A stretch of DNA of 64,000 bases from Thermodesulfobacteriota bacterium (lineage in GTDB: Bacteria; Desulfobacterota; DSM-4660; Desulfatiglandales; Desulfatiglandaceae): NCBI GenBank assembly GCA_028278625.1, contig JANQDY010000088.1, forward strand, positions 1 through 64,000, in the 5' to 3' direction. Below are positions 1 to 7,002 of the stretch, in pieces (position 1 is the first letter of the stretch; every line of letters begins with the position of its first letter). The position numbers and the translations under genes were made by a program. The notes under the pieces are model-generated. The model was not told where the DNA came from, made no database searches, and was given only the letters and a program-made list of their open reading frames with translations.

Positions 1-17
1 TTTTTGGAATGCGACCC

Positions 18-275
18 TTACGAAGGATCGCCAAAATCAACCAGGAGGTGTGGGGGAATTAGGACCTTTTTTTGTCCGTTTTTTCTTGCGCCAGTGCACT
101 TAATCCCCTCAAGACCTTTGACCTCTCCCTTTTTTGATTCCGTAATATCTCTTACTTCAGTTGGGGGAAGGAGTTGGTTTCTATCAAGCCACTCAGGATG
201 GAGTATTGCCGGATTGAAATTTCCAAGAATCACCACAGAGAACCGTCTTATCGTCTTGATTTCCTCAAAATCCAT
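18..275 (-). CDS. Unknown small protein of the integrated element
   Basis: An 85-residue reading frame starting MDFEEIKTIRRFSVVILG and stopping in frame at TAA. The beginning reads like a folded N-terminus (a beta strand, then the stretch GNFNPAILHPEWL), while the end is basic and low in hydrophobics, so it may be a shortened relative of a longer protein. I do not recognise a family. A plus-strand frame of similar length overlaps it; I prefer the minus strand because all neighbours read that way. Function unknown. Confidence 0.4.
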   Translation of the reverse strand: MDFEEIKTIRRFSVVILGNFNPAILHPEWLDRNQLLPPTEVRDITESKKGEVKGLEGIKCTGARKNGQKKVLIPPHLLVDFGDPS

Positions 276-424
276 CTAGTGCTCTCCATATGCATTCACA
301 TGTAACCCTATGAATTTACATAAAATAGATAAAACTAACAAGGCCGCTTAATCTGTTTATCACAAACCGTTTTTAGGTGCAAATCAAAACATAAAAGAAA
401 TCGAAGGCTGGTTTGTGAACGTAA

Positions 425-455
425 ACGCAGGCCCCTGAGCAGGGAGCCCGCATTT
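425..455 (-). terminator. Probable terminator after the 289-residue gene
   Basis: An imperfect hairpin (CCCTG/CAGGG core extended by GC-rich arms with a mismatch) lies just past the stop codon of the leftward gene at 475. On the minus strand it ends in GCGTTT with only a short T run. The sequence from 276 to 424 is AT-rich and shows no other feature. Confidence 0.45.
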
Positions 456-474
456 TGTGTGTACGAAAGCTCAA

Positions 475-1344
475 TCAAAATGCATGCCGCCGCGCATAGT
501 CGAACCAGTTTTTCAGATCATCCCAAAGCGTCTTTCCGCCTCTCAATCCTGCGCCTCCAGCCCCCCACGAATCAACGTCTTGCTCCGGGCGTTTCTTCCT
601 GGTTGCCTTGGGCGAGGGGTCGTCTAAGTATTCCTTCCATCCCCCTCCTGGTGCACCTTTCTGAAGATTTGACCTTGCAGTTTTGGCAGCGGGGACTGGC
701 AACGCAGGCCGGGTGATTCGGCCGGAGCGGTCAAGTCCGAAAGTGCCTTTACCTGGTACGGTTATCGACCCACCGCCGCCAGCACCAAGCAATCCGCTAC
801 GAACTTTCTTGATATCTTCCACAAACGGAGGGACGGGCTGCTTAACAAGTGACGGGCCACGGAAGTCTTTTTCCTTTGATTTATCTGGATCATCAAAAAA
901 ACGACGGTTGAAGGCGCCCATCCGCTCTTCCTCCTCAACCTTGCGAAGCTTCAGGTTGTCCAAGAACTGCTGGCGCCTTTCTTTCGCAAGGTTGGTCTGG
1001 CCTTCCGTTTCAATTTGTCGCCCGAGCAAACCGCCCCGTTTTTGGTCGTTCCATCGACCACCATACAAGGCCCTGTCCCTCAGTCGTTCATTGTGGGCTG
1101 CCGACTCATCCGCGTTGTAGGGCCTTGAAGACATAATGGTACCCACCGGCCCGCGGTCCGCAAAAGAGTTTGCGCTGTTAAGGCCCAGCCCGTTCGGTTG
1201 TCTGACAAACGGTTGCTGTTGACGGCGCTTTTCCCGCCTGTCAAGGACATCCATAAGGCGTCTCCTCAAGCGCCCGTGGTCCAGGGCATCCATACCCCCG
1301 CCGTAACTTCCCCCGCCAAATCTATTTCCCGCAAGTCCCGCCAT
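475..1344 (-). CDS. Gly/Arg-rich unknown protein of the element
   Basis: 289 residues, unrecognised. It opens with a glycine-rich stretch (about residues 1-18), continues with a charged Arg/Gln/Lys-rich region that probably forms helices (about 25-50 and 110-145), has a glycine cluster near residue 195, and ends with an aromatic helix (KTLWDDLKNWFDYARR). There is no signal peptide, membrane segment or catalytic motif. Low complexity and high charge would suit a scaffold, virion-associated or DNA-packaging role, but that is only a guess from position in the element. Start chosen at the ATG after a purine-rich stretch on the minus strand; it follows the 139-residue gene by 23 bp. Confidence 0.55.
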   Translation of the reverse strand: MAGLAGNRFGGGSYGGGMDALDHGRLRRRLMDVLDRREKRRQQQPFVRQPNGLGLNSANSFADRGPVGTIMSSRPYNADESAAHNERLRDRALYGGRWNDQKRGGLLGRQIETEGQTNLAKERRQQFLDNLKLRKVEEEERMGAFNRRFFDDPDKSKEKDFRGPSLVKQPVPPFVEDIKKVRSGLLGAGGGGSITVPGKGTFGLDRSGRITRPALPVPAAKTARSNLQKGAPGGGWKEYLDDPSPKATRKKRPEQDVDSWGAGGAGLRGGKTLWDDLKNWFDYARRHAF

Positions 1345-1367
1345 TTTTTTCTCCTTTGTATTTACGC

Positions 1368-1787
1368 TTAATTCACCGATAGTGGCACCTCGCCCAAACT
1401 GGTAACGAGAAGCCCATTCCCGTCGTGTGCAAAGAAACCCGCACCTAAAGCAGGTTCAATGAAAAGCTGAAAGCCACTCTCTACATCATATTGACAAATC
1501 AGATTTTCAGGGTTCACCACCTCGGTTTCAACAACCGGTAGCGGTTGGGCGGAATCAGCGGCAGTCTTCAGCTCATCACGGAGCGACATGAAAACGGGGA
1601 TTATCATTTCAAGGAAAATTCCCCAGAGACTATCAAAGATTCGAGCATCAATGAGCCCACCCATCAGGCCATAGAATTCCATGTCGAATTGCCCCGGTTT
1701 CGCATTCGTCAAAACTGTAAAATTCTGGTTGCTTTGAAATAATTGAACCACTGTTTCTATTCGCCCAAAAAAAACGCCGACGTGCAT
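1368..1787 (-). CDS. Unknown 139-residue protein; start uncertain
   Basis: An acidic protein with a hydrophobic central segment (about residues 38-70) and a beta-rich C-terminus ending GNGLLVTSLGEVPLSVN. No family recognised. The most upstream ATG sits inside a strong leftward terminator hairpin: the codons for VGVFF are its descending arm and T tract. The true start is therefore probably an internal ATG (for example the Met at about residue 36), or the gene is transcribed only by read-through. It shares direction with its neighbours, and small element proteins of this sort are often poorly conserved. Confidence 0.45.
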   Translation of the reverse strand: MHVGVFFGRIETVVQLFQSNQNFTVLTNAKPGQFDMEFYGLMGGLIDARIFDSLWGIFLEMIIPVFMSLRDELKTAADSAQPLPVVETEVVNPENLICQYDVESGFQLFIEPALGAGFFAHDGNGLLVTSLGEVPLSVN

Positions 1788-1805
1788 TGCTGCCGCGTCA
1801 GCGTT
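1767..1805 (-). terminator. Strong intrinsic terminator, leftward
   Basis: Minus strand AACGCTGAC pairs with GTCGGCGTT (9 bp, one G-T wobble) across a 15-nt loop and runs straight into eight T residues. It lies downstream of the leftward zinc-ribbon gene that ends at 2103 and would separate the replication genes from the two unknown genes at 475-1787. Confidence 0.75.
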
Positions 1806-2102
1806 TTATTCTTTCTCCCGGTTGATCAGGCCGGGTGATATTCAGTTTTGTGAATGTATTCTATCCCGCTATTTTGGATATGTCCAGATCTTTTCTTCGG
1901 TTCGGTCATTTCCATCCAACCGAACTAAACGAACCGTTCCGACATCACTGAAATCAACCCAATGTGTCTCAAATGATTCATGAAATTCGAGACATGTGTC
2001 TCTAAGCAAAGTAGTTGTTCGGCCACGTTTTCAACCAAAAAATAGAGAGACCTTGCGCCTCTGAGCACCGTATGAAAAGAAGCCCCAGAAAGGACCCCCG
2101 GT
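1806..2102. other. Noncoding stretch with short palindromes
   Basis: About 300 bp with no convincing reading frame. It contains a perfect 14-bp palindrome GAGACATGTGTCTC (1989-2002), a second TGTGTCTC half site about 30 bp upstream, and paired CGGTTCGG/CCGAAC segments near 1900-1955. These could be protein-binding sites or RNA structure; nothing decides between the two. Confidence 0.4.
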
Positions 2103-2762
2103 TTATTTCATCCCCAATTGATCCTTTACCCGCCCCAGGCTCTTCGTTAGCGTCCCCACCTTTGCCGATATCAGCGCCCACTTATGCTCATCTATTTTCA
2201 GGTGCGTCCACAGTAACCGGTCAAAGGTCGTTTGGTGCATGCCTTTAGGCTTTAGCCATATCGGCACCAACAAATTATGGCTGGCGCCCAAACGTTTCCT
2301 GATTTTGCGCTGCTTTCGCATCAAACGGTCAGTCTCCGTTTCCAATTGCGATGAATAACAGAGGTCATAGCAATGCCTGCAAAGAAAGAGCTTCTCCACA
2401 CAATGCAAAATGGCCACCCTCTTTGAACACCTGGGGCAGAGGAACCATGTTCGATGGCCGCCATAGTTGCAAGGGGTACGATCAAACTCGATAACCTGGT
2501 TAACGGTCTGCCACGCCCCACCATTGACCCGGAAACGGTAAGCCAATATCATCCGGTCGTCTTCCATTCGGTAACTGATAGAGCCCGTCCGTTTGGTTGC
2601 ATCGATCCCCCGTGTGGTTGACCATGTAAGGTCTCCAGCGGTCCCCGGTCTGAGGCAGCCCTTTTGATTCAGCCATCGAATGTCAACGGCGGGATGACCC
2701 TCAGTTACTCTTTTCCCGCCAGCACCACCGTAACACCAACGTCCTGATCCAGGCCCACCCAT
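2103..2762 (-). CDS. Zinc-ribbon protein of mobile elements, function unknown
   Basis: 219 residues from the ATG at 2762, which has TGAGGG five bases upstream; the longer frame back to 2942 overlaps the preceding gene and lacks a ribosome site. The N-terminus MGGPGSGRW, then a beta-rich domain, then two CxxC pairs (CPRC about 40 residues before CRHC, with a further Cys near each) give a zinc-ribbon. A Lys/Arg-rich helix follows (RLMRKQRKIRKRL). I recall similar GGPGSGR-starting proteins from phages and integrated elements, with no assigned function. Nucleic acid binding is plausible. It follows the 80-residue zinc protein by 31 bp and ends before the terminator at 1805. Confidence 0.6.
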   Translation of the reverse strand: MGGPGSGRWCYGGAGGKRVTEGHPAVDIRWLNQKGCLRPGTAGDLTWSTTRGIDATKRTGSISYRMEDDRMILAYRFRVNGGAWQTVNQVIEFDRTPCNYGGHRTWFLCPRCSKRVAILHCVEKLFLCRHCYDLCYSSQLETETDRLMRKQRKIRKRLGASHNLLVPIWLKPKGMHQTTFDRLLWTHLKIDEHKWALISAKVGTLTKSLGRVKDQLGMK

Positions 2763-2793
2763 TGCACCCTCAATTGTTTTTTTGTCGAAATCA

Positions 2794-3036
2794 TTAGGCA
2801 AATCCGTTAATTCTCTGGACAGCTTCCGGACCGCCCGCGGGCTCATGTTCGATCGTTGCATGCATGACCCGCAACACGCGATTTTCCATCTCTGGGGCAC
2901 ATACGCACTCCCCACAGATAGCGCCGACGCACATCTTGCCAACTCCCCCTTTAGGGAGTAAAGGCGGGTTCTCTGGGATATAAGTCACGTCATATTCCGC
3001 GCTCTCTTTGCCACATAACATACACTTTCCAAGCAT
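2794..3036 (-). CDS. Small Cys-rich (zinc-binding) protein
   Basis: 80 residues beginning MLGKCMLCGKESAEYDVTY, with two CxxC-type pairs (CMLC near the start, CGECVC about 40 residues on), so it is most likely a small zinc-binding protein. No family recognised. It starts two bases after the stop of the upstream 147-residue gene, so the two are probably translated together in the element's leftward operon. Confidence 0.5.
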   Translation of the reverse strand: MLGKCMLCGKESAEYDVTYIPENPPLLPKGGVGKMCVGAICGECVCAPEMENRVLRVMHATIEHEPAGGPEAVQRINGFA

Positions 3037-3038
3037 TC

Positions 3039-3482
3039 TTACCGCCTCCCTCCAAAATCGTCCGAAGAAGTCTTTTTGAATTCCATTCCGGCAACGTCCA
3101 CCAAAGAGACCGCCTCACCATCGAAAGCTTTTTTTGTCTCATGGACCGCCCGTAGTTCATCAGCCGGAAGGCCCCGGCCAATCAGATCACGCATTTCGGC
3201 ATTGGAATAAACCACGCCGTCAACCATTGCCAAATCCGGATTACGGGCATCAAACACCACATCCACCACGCCCAGGGTTTTTGAATCCATCCACCGTTGA
3301 TAAAACCCGGTTTCGATTTCTTCTTTTCGATGGTCCTTCAATCGGATGATTTTGGCCGCCTCATTTTTTGGGAGGTCCTTCCACCTTTCGGCATTTTCGG
3401 CCCATACATCTTTTAGGGCCTCCAAAGAGCGGCAGCTTTCAATCTGTTTTTGGGCTTGTTCCAACATGGTCAGAAGCTCCAA
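3039..3482 (-). CDS. Unknown protein downstream of primase
   Basis: 147 residues, overlapping the end of the primase gene by 13 bp, which implies translational coupling. The N-terminal 60 residues look helical and charged (an amphipathic helix around residues 5-30, then KDLPKNEAAKIIRLKDHRKEE). The centre carries hydrophobic strands and DVVFDARNPD. No catalytic motif or known domain is visible. A replication-accessory role is a guess from position only. Confidence 0.5.
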   Translation of the reverse strand: MELLTMLEQAQKQIESCRSLEALKDVWAENAERWKDLPKNEAAKIIRLKDHRKEEIETGFYQRWMDSKTLGVVDVVFDARNPDLAMVDGVVYSNAEMRDLIGRGLPADELRAVHETKKAFDGEAVSLVDVAGMEFKKTSSDDFGGRR

Positions 3483-6010
3483 TCCAATTCTTGGTTTTCG
3501 TTTTCATTCGAAACAACGTCCTCAATGTCCTCAATGTCCTCATTTGTTGTATTATCAATGGGTTTGGTTTGAGGACTTTGATTTTTCAATGTCCTCAATG
3601 TCCTCACACTTTCCTTGTCCGGCTTATTTCTTGAGGACTTTGAGGACTTTGATTTTTCAATGTCCTCAGAGACAACCTCCTGATTTTCTTCCCTTTGAGG
3701 ACTTTGAGGACTTTGAGGGCTTTCTTTTGTAAGTAATTCCGTTTTTTCATCCCATTTAAGGCAATTGACGCCATGCCGATCCTTCCAATGTTTCTTTTTC
3801 ACCACCGTCAACTTGCATCGCCTCAAAATGCTACCCATGGCTTTTTCACTCTTGACGGTCAATTCCTTTGGGGCATTTTCATTAAATCGTTCGAAAACAT
3901 ATCCAACCGCCAGAAGGTCCCCATCAAGATCCTTCCGCAGCCCTTCAAGCGTTTTCGCTAAATGGATAACCTGATCAGTTTTTTCAAATGGGACCTCCGC
4001 ATTTTCGGAAACAAGGGCCGCCATCGCTTCGAGGATATGTCCCGCATAGAATTCAGAAACTTTGATTCCTTTTTCCATGTCGGCAACATTTAAGATGGCG
4101 CCAGGTTCATTGCCTCGATTAAGGACGTCCATCAGATACAAAACCCCCGCAAACCGGAGAGAATATCCGACCAACTTAGGAACGAATCCCCTTACCGCTT
4201 CAGGAAGGTCCTCTATGATTTGATAAAGGTCATTCCGCCAATCGAGAAAGACCTGTTGGGCTTCAGAATCCAAACAAAGGACTTTGTTCGAATCTTGGCT
4301 ATCGGCCCACCTCATCGCGGTTCTAAGAGTCGATTCCCACTCGTTCCGGTTTTCATCATTCCATGACTCCAGAGTCAAAGGATGGAACCCGGCTCCCTCA
4401 TAGGTGGGTAAAAATCTGAAAATCGTCCCATCCACACGGAAGAGCTGCCCCTCATCGCCTGAAAAGCTCGCAATCCATATGGCAGGCTGGATGCCTCCGA
4501 AAATACTTATCCTCGCACCCCTGATTGTCCTGGATTCTTTGACCCGAACGATCCGGGCGGGCTTCCCATCATGCAAGCAAAGCCATGCTTCCCGATCATT
4601 TCCTTTGGACTTGTATTGATTCTGGGAAGATATGAACGAAGAGAGTTCATCTAAAATGCAGACTTTCCCACCGTGGCCCACATGCTCGGCGTGGATTCCT
4701 TCGATGGTTAGAGATGTTGTGAAATATCCTCTTGGTCTCGCCGGCTCATTCCGGGCATCCCGCTCTTTTTTAGGAAGGGCCTTCCATTCGTCATATTCCG
4801 CCTGGTAATCCTTGTCCGCCCGGTCTTGGGCTTCATATAAAACCTGGCACAGAGCCCTTGCTGCTGGTGTCTTTCCGGCCCCTGATGGGCGTACATCGCA
4901 AAACCAAAGGATAAGGGGTTCCCTCCATGATTGTTTGGGGGATACGTCAATCCGGCATCCAATGATTGACGCGAAAACGGCCAGCGCCGCCCCCGGTAAT
5001 GACGTTGCACTTGTGGCACATGACCGGGCTAACTGCTGGAGGGACTCCGCAATTCTCGAAGGAAGAACATCCCAGGGAAAAGGACCTCTTGGGAATTGTT
5101 TCCTGATGGCATCGGAAGGGCTTTCTTCAGGTTCCCATGGTGGGCATTCATCCGCCAGCTTCTGGAACTCTTCTTTGGTTCCACCGGCGTCAATCCAATC
5201 GGACACATCCCCTTTTTCCGGAAGGCCAGGAAAATCCAGAACCCGGATTGATTTTGCGATGCCATGGAGGGACTGAGCGACCTTTTCAACGTGTTTACGG
5301 CCTGCCTCATCGTTATCGGGCAGAAGGACCACGTCTTTACCTCGGAGGGTCTCGTTATATGAGTCCCTCCACTTTTCGGCCCCCATAGGGCATGTGGTCG
5401 CGCACAATTTGAAATCCTTGCGGATGCGGTCAACGTCCTTCTCTCCTTCTCCAACAAATACGGCGCCGCGGTTCTTTATGATTTCCGGAAGGTGATATAG
5501 AACCGGATTAATGCCTTTGAGGTTCCAGATCCAACCGCCGTTACCGTCTGGCTGTCTCTGCCTAAAATCCTTTGGCTCAAAACGCACAACCTGAAAGAAA
5601 GGGCTCCCTTGCGCATCATGATAATCATATGCTACGTCGATCTTCCCGCGCTTTTTCTGTTGACGCCTGGGTTTCGGCTTGTTTTGTGAAATCTTCCCGT
5701 TTCCGCTGGCGAGGATATTGAAGTCTTGGGCAATACCCACGATAATGTCTGGAAAAGAAGCGCTTCCCTTCAATTTCCCATAGAACTTGAACATATCGCC
5801 AGACTCTTTACAGCCAAAGCAATGGAATTGTCCGGTTTCGTTGTTGACGGACAAGGAAGGGTCGCCGTCTGCATGGAAGGGGCAAACTGCTTTCGCCTCA
5901 TCACCACGTTTCTCTTTAAGCTCAAGGTGTTGACCATAGAAATCCCAATAGTGGCCAGCAAAGAAATCCTTGACATCGGCCGCACTTGTTGTTAACCTGT
6001 TGGTATTCAT
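3470..6010 (-). CDS. Primase-helicase: CHC2 zinc finger, TOPRIM, DUF3987 ATPase
   Basis: 846 residues. Residues 40-75 hold a CHC2-type DnaG zinc finger (CPFH...HCFGC). Residues about 190-260 form a TOPRIM domain with the conserved Glu in GEGEKD and the DxD in LPDNDEAG. From about 320 a DUF3987 ATPase follows, with Walker A PSGAGKTP, Walker B CILDE and a GTIFRF motif. This is the standard primase/helicase architecture of satellites and phages, expected to start replication of the excised element. The last 90 residues are low complexity (SPQSPQ, SKSSKSS, RTLRTL, DIEDIED) because the DNA there is a repeat array. The start ATG overlaps the stop of a 26-codon frame; GAGGTG lies upstream. Confidence 0.85.
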   Translation of the reverse strand: MNTNRLTTSAADVKDFFAGHYWDFYGQHLELKEKRGDEAKAVCPFHADGDPSLSVNNETGQFHCFGCKESGDMFKFYGKLKGSASFPDIIVGIAQDFNILASGNGKISQNKPKPRRQQKKRGKIDVAYDYHDAQGSPFFQVVRFEPKDFRQRQPDGNGGWIWNLKGINPVLYHLPEIIKNRGAVFVGEGEKDVDRIRKDFKLCATTCPMGAEKWRDSYNETLRGKDVVLLPDNDEAGRKHVEKVAQSLHGIAKSIRVLDFPGLPEKGDVSDWIDAGGTKEEFQKLADECPPWEPEESPSDAIRKQFPRGPFPWDVLPSRIAESLQQLARSCATSATSLPGAALAVFASIIGCRIDVSPKQSWREPLILWFCDVRPSGAGKTPAARALCQVLYEAQDRADKDYQAEYDEWKALPKKERDARNEPARPRGYFTTSLTIEGIHAEHVGHGGKVCILDELSSFISSQNQYKSKGNDREAWLCLHDGKPARIVRVKESRTIRGARISIFGGIQPAIWIASFSGDEGQLFRVDGTIFRFLPTYEGAGFHPLTLESWNDENRNEWESTLRTAMRWADSQDSNKVLCLDSEAQQVFLDWRNDLYQIIEDLPEAVRGFVPKLVGYSLRFAGVLYLMDVLNRGNEPGAILNVADMEKGIKVSEFYAGHILEAMAALVSENAEVPFEKTDQVIHLAKTLEGLRKDLDGDLLAVGYVFERFNENAPKELTVKSEKAMGSILRRCKLTVVKKKHWKDRHGVNCLKWDEKTELLTKESPQSPQSPQREENQEVVSEDIEKSKSSKSSRNKPDKESVRTLRTLKNQSPQTKPIDNTTNEDIEDIEDVVSNENENQELDWSF
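3518..3720. repeat. GAGGAC iteron-like array inside the primase 3' end; candidate origin
   Basis: GTCCTC occurs at 3518, 3527, 3536, 3591, 3600 and 3662, and GAGGAC at 3571, 3633, 3642, 3697 and 3706, with a degenerate GAGGGC at 3715. Copies in a run are spaced exactly 9 bp. Facing copies form two identical 26-bp hairpins at 3571-3596 and 3642-3667: GAGGACTTTGA, a TTTT loop, then TCAATGTCCTC. Iterons beside or inside the primase gene are typical of satellite origins, so I read this as a probable replication origin. Low-complexity coding drift is the alternative, but the mixed orientations and identical hairpins argue against it. Confidence 0.6.
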
Positions 6011-6087
6011 AGTAAATGTTTCACCTCATCCCGCCCCTGCCAGATCCGCTCCATCTGGTAGGGGTTTCCTTTTTTCGTGGCTTCCAT
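6007..6087 (-). CDS. Possible 26-residue leader peptide before primase
   Basis: An ATG frame of 26 codons (MEATKKGNPYQMERIWQGRD...) fills the gap between the AlpA gene and primase, and its TGA overlaps the primase ATG (ATGA). It could serve translational coupling. No strong ribosome site precedes it, and it may be chance. Confidence 0.25.
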   Translation of the reverse strand: MEATKKGNPYQMERIWQGRDEVKHLL

Positions 6088-6090
6088 CGC

Positions 6091-6288
6091 CTACACCCCA
6101 TCCCTGGCGTTCGTTCTGGCGCTTATCCATTCGTCAATTTCGCTGGACAACCAGCCCACGGAACGCGGCCCTAAAGGAATGGGCTTCGGGAACTCACCCT
6201 TTTTGATTTTTAAATAGATGGTGGATCGAGACAATCCAGTCTTTTCTTCAACACGTGGCCGTCTGAGCACGATACAAGGTGCTGTCAT
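6091..6288 (-). CDS. alpA: AlpA-family excisionase/transcriptional regulator
   Basis: 65 residues with a MerR-like winged helix-turn-helix of the AlpA family: VEEKTGLSRSTIYLKIKKGEFP is the recognition region, followed by PLGPRSVGW and the typical SSEIDEWI helix. In P4-like satellites AlpA proteins activate or autoregulate the early operon and promote excision as directionality factors. Its start overlaps the stop of the preceding 74-residue gene (ATGA), so the two are co-translated just upstream of primase. The paired GTGGA-Y-TA-R-CCCAC palindromes in the control region are candidate binding sites. Confidence 0.85.
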   Translation of the reverse strand: MTAPCIVLRRPRVEEKTGLSRSTIYLKIKKGEFPKPIPLGPRSVGWLSSEIDEWISARTNARDGV

Positions 6289-6509
6289 TGCAGAGCACCT
6301 CCCTTCAATTCAGAAAGAAGGCTTTCGATTCCGGCTTCAACTTGTGGCGACATTGGTTGACGGCCATTAAGCGCCCGGCTTAGATACGCCTCGTCTGGTC
6401 TTCCTCCCAGAAACCGCTTGATTTGCCACAAGCGCAGCCCGGCTTCTGAGATCTTTGCTTTCAATGGGTGAGGGCGAGGGTTTAGGATGGCTTTAAGTCT
6501 TTTGGTCAT
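6285..6509 (-). CDS. Small XRE-like helix-turn-helix protein
   Basis: 74 residues, basic N-terminus, then a compact helical domain (GLRLWQIKRFLGG...AYLSRALNGRQPMSPQVEAGIESLL) with the pattern of a Cro/XRE-type helix-turn-helix. First gene of the leftward early operon, preceded by GGAGGACC on the minus strand. Probably a DNA-binding regulator of the element; whether it represses, activates or assists replication cannot be told. Confidence 0.6.
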   Translation of the reverse strand: MTKRLKAILNPRPHPLKAKISEAGLRLWQIKRFLGGRPDEAYLSRALNGRQPMSPQVEAGIESLLSELKGGALQ

Positions 6510-6632
6510 AAAAAAAGGTCCTCCGTTCTCTGGGATTTTCCGAGAAGCGAAAGACCTCTTTGTACGGTGAATGTATTCCTACTTTTTACGAAACAGATAG
6601 TAATGCTTTATAACAGTTTGTGACGCTTTTTG

Positions 6633-6646
6633 GTGGACTAGCCCAC
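6633..6646. promoter_or_regulatory. Operator-like palindrome, copy 1
   Basis: GTGGACTAGCCCAC, a near-palindrome around CTAG. It matches the sequence at 6941-6954 in 12 of 14 positions (consensus GTGGAYTARCCCAC). Located upstream of the XRE/AlpA/primase operon; likely a binding site for an element regulator such as AlpA. Confidence 0.5.
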
Positions 6647-6650
6647 AGAT

Positions 6651-6662
6651 TTGTCTTGACAA
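6651..6662. promoter_or_regulatory. TTGTC-TT-GACAA inverted repeat over a -35 box
   Basis: Perfect 5-bp inverted repeat with a 2-bp spacer that covers the TTGACA box of the rightward small-RNA promoter. A protein bound here would block that promoter. Confidence 0.4.
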
Positions 6663-6685
6663 CCAACAAATAACGTTGCTATTAC
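6656..6685 (+). promoter_or_regulatory. Sigma-70 type promoter for a short rightward transcript
   Basis: TTGACA (6656-6661), 18-bp spacer, TATTAC (6680-6685). It points rightward, against the operon, and only about 60 bp separate the predicted start near 6692 from a strong terminator. Confidence 0.55.
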
Positions 6686-6691
6686 CTGTTC

Positions 6692-6778
6692 CTGTAGAAG
6701 CACATTAATACCGTTGTGGGTGTGCCTGGGCTTCTCGAATTTGGCCCCCATGCTATTGGCAGTAGCATGGGGGTTTCA
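6692..6778 (+). ncRNA. Candidate structured small RNA of the element
   Basis: Predicted transcript of about 85 nt bounded by the promoter at 6656-6685 and the terminator at 6745-6778. It has no reading frame. AGAAGC (6697-6702) can pair with GCTTCT (6730-6735), with CACA/TGTG inside, giving one closed stem before the terminator hairpin. P4-type satellites keep immunity with a short structured RNA from the same region; an analogous role is a guess. The leader of the opposite operon contains GCTTCTCG, to which AGAAGC could pair, but only over six bases. Confidence 0.4.
6745..6778 (+). terminator. Very strong intrinsic terminator
   Basis: CCCCCATGCTA (6745-6755) pairs perfectly with TAGCATGGGGG (6763-6773) across a 7-nt loop, followed by TTTCATTT. 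The T tract is only on the plus strand, so it acts rightward. Confidence 0.75.
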
Positions 6779-6936
6779 TTTCAGAACAATAAAATCATAC
6801 CTCGCCATCAAATTGGAGGTCAACAAAAAAAATATGTAAATACTAGCGAGAGACGCCTGAAATTCACATAAAGCTCTGAAGTAAATCAGAAAAGAAAAAA
6901 GCGGAGAGGTGTCCAAGATAGGCCCGATACCCCACA

Positions 6937-6958
6937 TCTTGTGGATTAACCCACAAGA
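6937..6958. promoter_or_regulatory. Operator-like palindrome, copy 2
   Basis: TCTTGTGG and CCACAAGA are perfect 8-bp arms around ATTAAC. The inner 14 bp (6941-6954) repeat the palindrome at 6633. It sits between the small RNA and the end of the integrase gene. The rest of 6779-7002 is AT-rich with no credible gene; the 67-residue frame there has no ribosome site. Confidence 0.5.
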
Positions 6959-7002
6959 CTTCAAAAAAATACCTACCATTACCTAACTATTCTCTTTGGA
7001 TT

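Noticed and set aside
1..500. Left attachment site of the element
   Set aside because: I looked for a second copy of the tRNA-Leu 3' end and found none in the window's left part.
3500..3720. CRISPR array
   Set aside because: The repeat unit is only about 9 bp, copies occur in both orientations and there are no unique spacers; the sequence is also coding for the primase.
6776..6979. 67-residue minus-strand frame between small RNA and integrase
   Set aside because: No ribosome site, hydrophobic random composition, and it overlaps the terminator and a palindrome.
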